From: Smallanthus sonchifolius
Lineage: Eukaryota; Streptophyta; Magnoliopsida; Asterales; Asteraceae
Length of the DNA: 64,000 nt
Assembly: GCA_023525975.1 (NCBI GenBank)
Contig: CM042018.1
Coordinates: 72,981,001 to 73,045,000, forward strand
Reading direction: 5' to 3'
Made by a program: the position numbers and the translations under genes. The notes beneath the pieces were generated by a model. It made no database searches, was not told the DNA's origin, and saw nothing but the letters and a program-made list of their open reading frames with translations. Below, one piece after another: positions 55,601 through 64,000 of this stretch (the first letter of the stretch is position 1; every line of letters starts with the position of its first letter).

Positions 55601-56643
55601 AAATATATAAGCGCCTAGACTAAGAATAATAATCACCAATGAGTCGTCACATAAAAACATTGTTTTATTAAACAAAGACGTACTTAACGGGATTCGTTAA
55701 GTCAGGTGAACAACTTGTGTTTAAGACGGGTAGTCTTAACATATAGGTATCCTTGTGTAATTAGGATACGGACAGGCGGGGCCTACAGTTATAAAAATAT
55801 TTGCTAGCGTACACTACTTACGAGGTGAGTTTCACTATTCCCCTTTTTCTAAGTTTTTGAAAAGTTTTGGGGTGGAAACATACTTGTAACGATTTTCCGT
55901 ATATAAATGAATGAACAATGATCAGACCGTATGTGTGCATTGAGGAACAATATAGCGCTTAAAGTCCCCGGATTAACACTTTTTGGTAACCATTAGCTAT
56001 GGTCTTAGCCTGGAATTCTATGGATAGTACTATTGGGGGTGACGCCCCCAATCATGGTTAGTCACGCTAGCCACGGGTCCACTTGGCCGAATGACCGCAT
56101 ATTGTCTTATTCTCTTGGTTTAGCGAGGGAGGGGCATTCATTTGTCATGGTTTGGTTACAGTCTCGAGCATTACATATTATTTGTATTCCTTGCAAGGTT
56201 ACAAATGGGGTCAATTGGTCAGGAAATGTTCAATTCATTGGTTATATATATATATATATATATACTGTTTGATCGGAAAAACTTATTCAATTGAACGTTT
56301 CTAAACGTTGGAACTACAAGAATAGTTAATCAAAACCTGTGAACTCACCAACCTCGTGTTGACACTTTTTAAGTATGTTTTTCAGGAAATTGAACGTGGT
56401 CGCAATGGTTAGCAGTGTAGGATTACATGCATGCATGAACGGATACGGCTTTTTGGGAGATTTCCCTTGTTATGGGTCGTATTTGTGAAATCTTAATCTT
56501 TTGTAAACTCAAATGGATATTTTGGGATGTAAAACTTTAAATTTGATTATGTATCCAATCATGATGTATGTGTTTGCGGTAATCATATGCTTTGGAAACC
56601 AGTGGATGTTACGCCTCATGTTTCGCCTTGGCAGGGTGTAACA
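55600..56643 (+). mobile_element. Gypsy-4 5' LTR, 3' portion
   Basis: Ends GGCAGGGTGTAACA at 56643, then GAACTTGGTATTAGAGCCA (primer site with one change, TATTAG for TATCAG, about 56648-56661). Contains the LTR intron 55825-56385 and a (TA)n run (56253-56272). The LTR start is missing or unrecognised. ACAGTTATAAAAATATTTGC at about 55785 holds a TATA-like motif. Confidence 0.75.
55825..56385 (+). other. Candidate intron in gypsy-4 LTR with paired ends
   Basis: Donor CGAG|GTGAGTTTCAC and acceptor AAGTATGTTTTTCAG|GAAAT, 561 nt. GTGAACTCACC at 56339-56349 pairs with GGTGAGTTTCAC (55824-55835) with one bulge. CCCC/GGGG follows the donor. Confidence 0.55.
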
Positions 56644-56762
56644 GAACTTGGTATTAGAGCCATTGATTATAGCGAACTAGGAGTCTAAAACTGAACCTAG
56701 TCTATAATTTAAATGACTCACAAGGACGTTTTCATTGCATAAGCATTTCATAACCATTCGTC

Positions 56763-57418
56763 ATGTCATATGGATATGGTAGTCACCTCATGTCACACAC
56801 TAACCCCCACCCTAACTTCAGTCCACCATTCGAGACGACCGAGCATTGTCTAGATACCACAGTAGTTCACAAGATGGCAGCATCTTCAGGCGTACCTGCA
56901 CCCAGAGGACCTAGGGTGTGCATGTCCGATTGGGAATTGTTGACCCGGGCTATTCGGATGTGGAGGGTAGAGGAGGATCTTCTGACGACGTGCGACCCCG
57001 CTGGGCTATCCTGCTTATCACGACCCGTACCACTCACGGGGGAGTGCGTGGAGTGTTCTATTCCCATACTGGTGACCAGAAGCTATACTCATGGGGACAA
57101 GATCGGCTATCTGGAGACTGACGTAGGAAATCTTCAGGAAGACATGGCGTGTATGCAATAACTGAAGTCACACGTTTTAGGGGTGATTGAGGATAAGTAC
57201 TATGCGACCAGTCCATTGAGCACGCAACTAATCAATTTTTGGAGATCGAGAGGAGACTTGTAGAGATGGAGTTGAGGACCACCGCCGCAGAACAGAGAGC
57301 AGAGGCAGCTGAGCAGAGGGAGATTGAGGCTGAGCTCCGGGCCACTTTAGCCGAGGCACGCGTCGAGGCTATGATCACCGCAGCTGCTGCTCCACCGAGG
57401 GTACCTTCCTACTTCTAG
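56763..57418 (+). pseudogene. Gypsy-4 leader ORF upstream of gag (ORF0-like)
   Basis: Starts MSYGYGSHLMSHTNPHPN, open to 57161 (GYLETDVGNLQEDMACMQ), then, after a stop and frame changes, a long helix (RRLVEMELRTTAAEQRAEAA, EQREIEAELRATLAEARVEA) ending PPRVPSYF at 57418. Like the ORFs before gag in gypsy-2 and gypsy-3 it is Pro/Ser-rich with a C-terminal coiled coil. Function unknown. Confidence 0.55.
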
Positions 57419-57670
57419 ACCTATTACGGGCGGGTTGTGCCCATAACACATTATTTAGTTTGAAACTTTGGTACTGATGTGGTCATATGAACCCATCTAT
57501 GTTGTATCCTTGTCTTTTGGAACAATGTACTACGTATGTTTTAACTATGTATGTGTATTATATGTTGTGATGGTTGTTTACATTTGATGTTGTTGTATCC
57601 TTATGCCATGTGATATCATTATTATTATATAATGTTGTTTCTTTTTAAATCTTATGTTAGAAAGAACACA

Positions 57671-58870
57671 ATGGCACCTAAGCGAAGGATGTCGCGTGAC
57701 ACCACTGGCGAAAACAACGAGATGATTTCCCCAAACGTGGAGCAACTCATATCACAACGGGTAGTTGCCGCCATAGAGCATTATGAAGCCAATCGAAATA
57801 GTGGCGGAGGGAACGGCAGCGGTACCGACGAAGGAGGTGCAGGTGGTAGCTGCACACTCAAAGGTTCTGGAGGTAAAGAACGAGTAATCACATCCGTAAC
57901 ACATAGTCATGATCCAAATTAATGACGTTATTAAAATAAATCACTTGTGATCCTACAGATGCTTCAAACAGGAAGTGAACATACAAGGCTTTCCTATCCT
58001 GCAACCCTCGCAGCTTCAATGGCACCGAGGGTGCAGTAGGCCTAATGAGGTGGATAGAAAAGATGGAATCGGTGATTGACATCAGTGAGCGCACCTCTGA
58101 CTTCATGGTGAAATATTCTACTTGTACGCTCACTGATAAGGCATTGACCTGGTGGAATACCCAAGTGAAAACTTTGGGAAGGTAGACAGCGTATCAATTG
58201 TCTTAGGAAGATCTGAAAAACATGATGATTGAGGAATACTGTCCTAGAAACGAGTTACAAAAGATTGAGGCTGAGATGTGGAATCTACAGATGGTAGGAG
58301 ATGACGTGGCTGGGTACACCGATCGTTTCAATGAATTGACAATTCTGGTATCCCACATGGTCACGCCAAAACATAAGCGTGTGGAAAGATATTTGTGGGA
58401 CCTTGCGCCTCAAATTCGCAGCATGGTAACTTCGTATAATCCAATGGATGCCAAGAGTGCTATAATCTTAGCATTCAAACTCATGATGTTGTGCGTAATG
58501 GATTGTTTGGGAAGAAGGAGAATGAGTAAGGTAGATTTGGAGAGAAAAGGAAGTGGATGGGAAATTCAAGTAACAAGTCTGGGAAGCAAGGGTTTAAGAA
58601 ACAAGAAACTGTGAAGGCCTTTGTGGCCAACACCGTGGAAAGGAAAGAGTATGAAAGGGGCCTACTGAGGTGTAAAGAGTGAGGATATCATCATGCTGGT
58701 GGATGTATCAAGTGTGGAAAGTGTGACAAATTTGGTCACACCACACGGAGTTGTCGAGCTAACACCAACCGCACGGGTAGAGCCAAACCAGGATGTTTCA
58801 CGTGTGGTGATCTGAAGCACTTCAAGAAGGACTGTCCCAAGAGGAAGAATCAGAACAACGCTCAAGCACC
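57671..58870 (+). pseudogene. Gypsy-4 gag with intron
   Basis: ATG 57671 (MAPKRRMSRDTTGENNEM) to 57872, intron 57873-57958, then SNRK, stop, TYKAFLSCNPRSFNGTEG, GLMRWIEKMESVIDISE, LTWWNTQVKTLG, LKNMMIEEYCPRNELQKIEA and YLWDLAPQIRSMVTSYN. Zinc knuckles CGKCDKFGHTTRSCR (58714) and CFTCGDLKHFKKDC (58796) look intact. Stops occur at about 57985, 58183 and 58204, with a frameshift near 58490. Confidence 0.88.
57873..57958 (+). other. Candidate intron in gypsy-4 gag
   Basis: GGAG|GTAAAGAACG to TGATCCTACAG|ATGC, 86 nt. Removal joins GSG to DASNRK in frame, at the same place as the gypsy-3 gag intron. Confidence 0.65.
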
Positions 58871-58883
58871 GGGGAGGGCATTT

Positions 58884-59560
58884 GTGATGGGTACAGGGGA
58901 CGCACGCCAGGACCCGAATATCGTCATTTGTACGTTCCCGATAAATAATCACTATGCCTCTGTACTTTTTGATTCGGGTGCTGATATGGGCTTTGTGTCA
59001 AATGATTTTAAATCTTTACTCGGTATTAAGGCCAGCAAACTAGAAAAAAGTTATACAATTGAATTAGCCAATGGGAAATTAATAGAAACCGGAGAGGTCA
59101 TTAAAGGATGTACTTTATGTCTAGAAAACCATACATTTAGTATAGACCTTCTACCTGTCGCTCTGGGAGTTTTGACGTTGTTATTGGCATGGATTGGTTA
59201 TCAAAGAATCATGCTGAGATTGTATGCTTCTAAAATATTGTACGTGTCCCACTACCAAGTGGAGAAATTCTTTCAATTCAAGGTGAAAAGTGTCGAACGA
59301 TGCTGAAGATGATAAACTGCATGAAAGCTCATAAGTATCTACGTAAGGGTTATTGCGCATTCCTGGCCCATGTTTTCAAGAAGAAACCCGAGGAATGTCG
59401 ACTTGAGGACATATCGATCATTAGGGATTACTCCTAGGTATTTCCCAAAGACTTACCTGGCTTACCGCCACCAAGACAAGTCAAGTTCCGGATCGATCTA
59501 GTACCAGGAGCCGCACCAGTTGCACGATCTCCGTTCCGTCTAGCACCGTCTGAAATGCAA
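58884..59560 (+). pseudogene. Gypsy-4 protease
   Basis: GDARQDPNIVICTFPINN then the active site FDSGADMGFV (about 58968) and, after a frameshift near 59170, the equivalent of FDVVIGMDWL in another frame. The linker VFPKDLPGLPPPRQVKF (about 59438) leads to RT; a stop precedes it near 59436. DSG is intact but the chain is broken. Confidence 0.88.
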
Positions 59561-60196
59561 GAATTATCAAGTCAACTTTAAGAGTTACTTGATAAAGGCT
59601 TCATAAGACTGAGTTTCTCTCCCTAGGGAGCTCCGGTCTTGTTTGTGAAGAAAAAGGATGGAACCTTTAGGATGTGTATTGATTACCGAGAGTTGACCAA
59701 ACTGACAATCAAAAACCGGTATCCTCTTCCTCTAATAGACGATTTATTCGACCAACTTCAAGGTTCCAGCTTCTATTATAAGATTGATCTACGATCAGGG
59801 TATCATCAACTGAGAATCCAAGAGGAAGATGTACCAAAGACAGCTTTTAGGACTCGTTATGGTCACTACCAGTTTCTAGTCATGCCATTTGGTTTGACTA
59901 ATGCATCGGCAGTTTTCATGGATCTCATGAACCGCGTCTGCAAGCCATACTTGAATAAATTCATCATTGTGTTTATCGATGACATATTAATATACTCACA
60001 AACCAAGGAGGAACATGAACATCATTTGAAATTAATCCTGGAACTACTCAGAAATGAGAAGCTATATGCAAATTCTCTAACTTTGAGTTTTGGATTCGAG
60101 AGGTTCAATTTCTTGGACATGTCATCAATAAAAAGGGTATCCACGTGGATCCATCCAAGATTGAAGCTATCAAAAAATGGGAAGCACCAAGAACTC
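59560..60196 (+). pseudogene. Gypsy-4 reverse transcriptase, first part
   Basis: GAPVLFVKKKDGTFRMCIDY, TIKNRYPLPLIDDLFDQL, KIDLRSGYHQLRIQ, MPFGLTNASAVFMDLMNRV, catalytic FIDDILIYSQ intact (about 59978). Stops near 59578 and 59623 lie before it and a frameshift near 60073 after it. At 60196 solo LTR W interrupts the thumb region; the frame resumes at 62340 (TEVRQFLVLAGYY). Confidence 0.9.
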
Positions 60197-60416
60197 TGTA
60201 AGGCCCCAAAACCGGGTAACCTCACTTGTTGGATTTACTCATAAACATAGTCGTAAATACTGAACTTAAATTAAAAACATTCATCATTCAATTACATTAC
60301 ATAACAGCGGAAGTCTTAACAATTAAAAACACAACATTTTCTTAACAAGCAAAAGTGGGATGTCAGTCTTGTGCCGGGTAACCTTCATGCCATCGCACAA
60401 CCTTTTCTTCCTTTAC

Positions 60417-61297
60417 CTGAAATGTATACTAAAAGTCAGCTAACGCTGGTGAGTTCTAGTTTGAAACGATTAGATATAAGCATTTCATTTCCTTATAATT
60501 ATATAAATACGTATTCATAGCTTTTTATATGATTACAAAGATATGCATTCACCTTTACTTTCCTTAACATTCTTTCTTTAACATTCTTATGTGATTACAT
60601 AGATATGCATTCACCTTTACTTTCTTTACCATTTATTGGTCATACACATATGGGTGATCAACCTGTCATTTACAGCGTATATCACAAAGATATACGCCCT
60701 TGAGCTACCGTCGTAGCCCTTTTACTCGTCCGGTCCTAGAAACCGTCCGCCTTAACTTTAGGTCCGGCCACCCTTCGGCCGTCCGACATAACTTTAGGTC
60801 CGGCCACCCTTCGGCCGTCCAGATATAATCGCCCGTCTGCTATAAGGCATCTGTTTCCCACTTGAACTAATTATACAGCCGAATTATTGACTTAGCGACT
60901 TACTCCACCATAGTGGCCTTTATTTAGTCTACCTTTCTAGACTTACTGTTTCTGGCTGCATAATAGTCAAGTGGTCGTCCGTCTACCGTAGTAGTCGTTA
61001 GCTTCGTTTCCGTCCATAACGTATACATACATTCATAACATGCAATATATATTTATAAAGCAAGGTTTCATTCATTTACGTTATGCCATTCTTTCTTTCA
61101 TTCTTTGTAAACATACGTTTCGTCCTTTATTCATAATTCATACTTCATTCTTCATATGTATCTACACATATACTTTAATATATCACGTATGATCACATTG
61201 ACATTCACATCATTTATTCATTTAGTGTATAAACTTTAGCCCCAAAACGTTTATAAATCATTTGCACATAACATAGAAGGGGGCACATAGAACTCAC
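60417..61297 (-). other. Candidate intron in solo LTR W with paired ends
   Basis: On the minus strand the donor is CATCAG|GTGAGTTCTATG (from 61297) and the acceptor TATACATTTCAG|GTAAAG (60417), 881 nt. TAGAACTCACC (sense, 60458-60448) is a perfect 11-bp complement of donor GGTGAGTTCTA. CCCC/GGGG follows the donor. Confidence 0.55.
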
Positions 61298-61453
61298 CTG
61301 ATGAGTAGTTTCTGAGATACACTTAGCTGGTTACTGAGCGTCACTAATGTCACTCACGATCTGTATAATAAAGTCATACGCATAAGGTAGTGCTCCTAGA
61401 TGACACTAGACATTACTATGCTTGAACCTAGTAGTTTAGATTGATTAGCTTAT

Positions 61454-61822
61454 ATCGAAACTTGGTAGTTTCGATAGGTTGTTTCTGTCGAAACTTGGTA
61501 GTTTCGATAGGTTGCTTGTGTCGAAACTTGGTAGTTTCGATTGGTAGTTTCGATAGGTTGCTTGTGTCGAAACTTGGTAGTTTCGATAGGTTGCTTGTGT
61601 CAAAACTTGGTTGTTTCGATTAGTAACTTATGTATTATCTTAGCTTCGGATCGGGGGCTCATATCGAAACTATGGTAGTTTCGATTGGGTCTGCATATAT
61701 CGAAACTGGGTAGTTTCGATAGGTCTGCACATATCGAAACTTGGTAGTTTCGATGGGTCTGCACATATCGAAACTAAGTAGTTTCGATGGATCTGCACAT
61801 ATCGAAACTAAGTAGTTTCGAT
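61454..61822. repeat. Ten palindromes in solo LTR W, in two sub-arrays
   Basis: Units have arms ATCGAAACT and AGTTTCGAT around a variable 4-5 bp centre (TGGT, AAGT, GGGT, ATGGT), the same arm family as in LTR A. The first five (61454-61622) share the spacer AGGTTGCTTGTG and a 33-bp period; the last five (61661-61822) share GGGTCTGCACAT. One duplicated half unit occurs near 61540. Confidence 0.95.
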
Positions 61823-62339
61823 GGGTCTGCACTTATCGCCTTCCCCAAAAATCCGAATGTTCTGCATGCGAATCTGATCATGTCGATATCTAAATTTTCT
61901 TAGATCAAAACGTTCGGTTTTCATTCTAGATGCTATACCTAAGCTCATTTTCAAGTTTCATCCGCAAAAATCGTTACCTATAGGGCTAAAACCGAAAATC
62001 CTAAAAAGTCATAAAAACTCAGATTATGATCGAACGCTTACCTGGATTGGATTTCTGATTCAGAGGAGATGATCACGAGCACAGCCGCAACGTTCTCCTG
62101 AATTCCCGAATTGATCCGTCACTTTCTCTCTCTAGACCCGAGCTCTCTTCTCTCTCTCTAGAACTTGTGAATGGCATAAATGAGCAGAGAAGAGGGCTGC
62201 CTTGCCTCTTGTATACCTGGGCTTCCCTCGGCCCATTGAAGCCGAGCCCAAGCCCGCTCCCTTTTGTTTAAATATTTTGACTAAATCACCGGTCTCGCTA
62301 TATTTATTCGTTTCATTATTTTTGGGATGTTACAAACTC

Positions 62340-62890
62340 CGACTGAGGTGCGTCAATTTCTGGTTTTGGCAGGCTATTACACGCGATTTATCGAGAATTT
62401 TTCAAAAATAGCCCTGCCTTTGACCACGTTAACCCAGAAGGACAAAAATTTGATTGGACTGATAAGCAAGAATCGGCTTTTCAATTGCTGAAGCAGAAGC
62501 TTTGCAATGCACCAATCTTATCCCTTCTCGAGGGAACCGACAATTTTGTCATGTACTGCGATGCATCACACCAAGGTCTGGAATGTGTACTGATGTAGAG
62601 AGAAAAAGTCATAGCATATGCATCCAGACAGCTGAAAGTCCATGAGAAAAATTATACGACTCATGAATTGGAATTGGGTGCTGTCGTGTTTGCACTCAAT
62701 ATTTGGAGACATTACTTATATGGTACAAAATGTACTATCTTTACAGATCATAAGAGTCTCCAGCACATCTTTAATCAGAAAGAACTCAACATGAGATAAC
62801 GTCGTTGGGTAGAACTACTAAATGATTATGACTGCGATATCAAGTACCACCCTCGAAAGGCGAATGTCATAGCAGACGCCTTGAGTCGTA
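62340..62890 (+). pseudogene. Gypsy-4 RT end and RNase H
   Basis: TEVRQFLVLAGYYTRFIENF completes RT; RNase H: YCDASHQGLECVLM, stop, REKVIAYASRQLKVHEKNYT, ELGAVVFALNIWRHYLYGT, FTDHKSLQHIFNQKELNM, stop, RRWVELLNDYDCDIKYHPRK and ADALSRKERF. A frameshift lies near 62450. Catalytic residues (CDAS, FTDHKS, ADALSR) are visible; stops disable it. Confidence 0.9.
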
Positions 62891-62899
62891 AGGAACGAT

Positions 62900-64000
62900 T
62901 TAAAACTCTTCGTTTCCGTGCCCTAGGATTGACATTTCATACGAGTCTCACAACTCAAATCCGAATGGCACAGCAAGAGGCACTTAAAGAAGAGAACATT
63001 CAGAATGAAGCTTTACGAGGAATGATCAGACAGTTAGAGCCAAAATTAGATGATACTTTATACTTCATGAATAGAATTTGGGTGCCATATTTTGGTAACT
63101 TACGGGAGTTGGTTATGGACGAAGCCCACAAGTCCAGGTAATCCATTCACCCAGGTTCGGATAAGATGTATAAGGATCTAAAGGAACTCTATTGGTGGCC
63201 AAACATGAAAGGGGAAATTGCTATCTATGTTGGCAAGTGTCTGACACGTTCAAAAGTAAAGGCAGGACATCAGAAACCGTCGGGATTGTTACAACAACCC
63301 GAGATACCCCAATGGAAATGGGAATAGATTTCCATGGATTTCATTACAAAGTTACCCAGGACGTCGAGTGGGTATGATACTATATGGGTAATCGTCGATC
63401 ATTTGACGAAATAAGCTCATTTTCTACCCATCAAAGAAATGAATAAAACTGAGAAACTTGCAAGGCTTTATATCAAGGAAATTGTGGCTCGGCATGGAGT
63501 GCCAATTTCAATTATCTCTGATAGAGATAGCAGATTCGTGTCTAGAATCTGGCAATCATTACAAGAAGCCTTGGGCACACGTCTTGACATGAGTATGACA
63601 TATCACCCACAAACAGATGGTCAAAATGAAAGGACCATTCAAACCTTAGAGGATATGCTCCGTTCGTGTGCAATCGATTTCAGAGGAAATTTGGGATACT
63701 CATTTGTCGTTGGCTGAGTTTTCGTACAATAACAGTTACCACACCAACATTAAAGCCGCTCCGTTTGAGGCTTTGGATGGTCGAAAGTGTCCTTCACCGC
63801 TATGTTGGTCGGAGGTTGGCGACAAGCATTTAACTGGTCCTGAGGTTATTCAGGAAACCACTAACAAGATTTTCAAAATCAAGGATCGTCTGAAGGTCAC
63901 CCGTGACAGGAAAAAGAGTTACGTGGATAACAGACGTAGACCAATAGAATTCTAAGTTGGGGACCGGTTCATGTTGAAGGTCTCGCCTTGGAAGGGAGTT
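62900..64000 (+). pseudogene. Gypsy-4 integrase, runs off the window
   Basis: HKSR, stop, SIHPGSDKMYKDLKELYWWP then KCLTRSKVKAGHQKPSGLLQ (second Cys of the zinc finger is Arg). Core: MDFITKLPRTSSGYDTIWVI, GVPISIISDRDSRFVSRIWQ, YHPQTDGQNERTIQTLEDML. After a frameshift near 63690: AEFSYNNSYHTNIKAAPFEA, CWSEVGDKHLTGPEV, KVSPWKGV at the edge. Stops near 63139, 63326, 63411 and 63952. Confidence 0.9.

Larger units (their letters stand above)
60197..62334 (-). mobile_element. Solo LTR W in gypsy-4 RT (2,138 bp)
   Basis: TGTAAGGCCCC to GGGATGTTACA (TGTAA/TTACA ends) flanked by a perfect AACTC duplication (60192-60196, 62335-62339). It lies in minus orientation, with a ten-unit palindrome array (61454-61822) and the LTR intron (60417-61297). 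GTCCGGCCACCCTTCGGCCG is repeated near 60762-60820. No coding sequence. Confidence 0.95.
55600..64000 (+). mobile_element. Gypsy-4: Tekay-like chromovirus, continues past the window
   Basis: Partial 5' LTR (to 56643), Met-tRNA primer site, leader ORF, gag with intron, protease, RT (split by solo LTR W at 60197-62334), RNase H and integrase running off the right edge. Protein motifs are close to gypsy-3. The left LTR boundary is not resolved. Stops and frameshifts occur throughout, fewest in integrase. Confidence 0.88.

Noticed and set aside
61441..61623. Repetitive ORF with YRNLVVSIG-like units
   Set aside because: Direct translation of the palindrome array; no start context and the opposite strand of the LTR.

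Overview
The window is repeat-only DNA from a flowering plant chromosome. It holds LTR retrotransposons of the Ty3/gypsy type (chromoviruses resembling the Tekay/Del lineage, and an Athila-like element) and of the Ty1/copia type (Sirevirus-like), inserted into one another up to four levels deep. I see no host protein gene, rRNA or intact tRNA. The mix (Tekay chromoviruses with 2-3 kb LTRs, an Athila LTR starting TGATGTAG, and a Sirevirus with a long extra ORF behind pol) suggests a eudicot, possibly Asteraceae; the family is a weak inference. Nearly every reading frame carries stops or frameshifts, so these are relics.

Layout. 1-1910: end of a minus-strand chromovirus-type LTR (A), inside a deleted Sirevirus-like copia (copia-1, 1911-4708). 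Copia-1 lies in a minus-strand Athila-like element (4709-12314) whose gag is split by solo LTR Z (7549-10067). The Athila element lies in the 5' LTR of gypsy-2 (plus; 12315-17915, resuming 55444 to about 55600). Gypsy-2 is split in RNase H by element X (minus, 17916-55443, target duplication GTGTG), a non-autonomous element with 2.8 kb LTRs and no gag-pol. The 3' LTR of X is split by gypsy-3 (plus, 20376-48736), which carries a TRIM segment joined at its primer site and solo LTR Y in gag (25691-28614, target duplication GTTTG). The 3' LTR of gypsy-3 is split by a 13.5 kb Sirevirus (minus, 34932-48480, target duplication GGATT). From about 55600 to the window end is gypsy-4 (plus), split in RT by solo LTR W (60197-62334, target duplication AACTC).

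Most interesting signals. (1) Seven diverged chromovirus LTRs all carry an apparent intron inside the LTR; its 5' splice site can pair with a site about 40-60 nt before the 3' splice site, and the two sides change together between families. (2) LTRs of unrelated superfamilies carry arrays of 21-22 bp palindromes (often 9-bp arms around 3 bp), repeated about every 33-35 bp, upstream of a TATA box in several cases. (3) In the large Sirevirus the same palindrome array plus a TATA box recurs inside the element ahead of a roughly 1,060-codon extra ORF, copying the LTR-gag layout and suggesting a second promoter. (4) Three LTR families carry tRNA-like A-box/B-box modules in sense at a similar depth. 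(5) X kept only a short ORF ending in a predicted membrane anchor. (6) A TRIM unit is fused into gypsy-3 exactly at the shared primer-binding site.

All of this was read by eye. Coordinates given as 'about' are uncertain by tens of bases.
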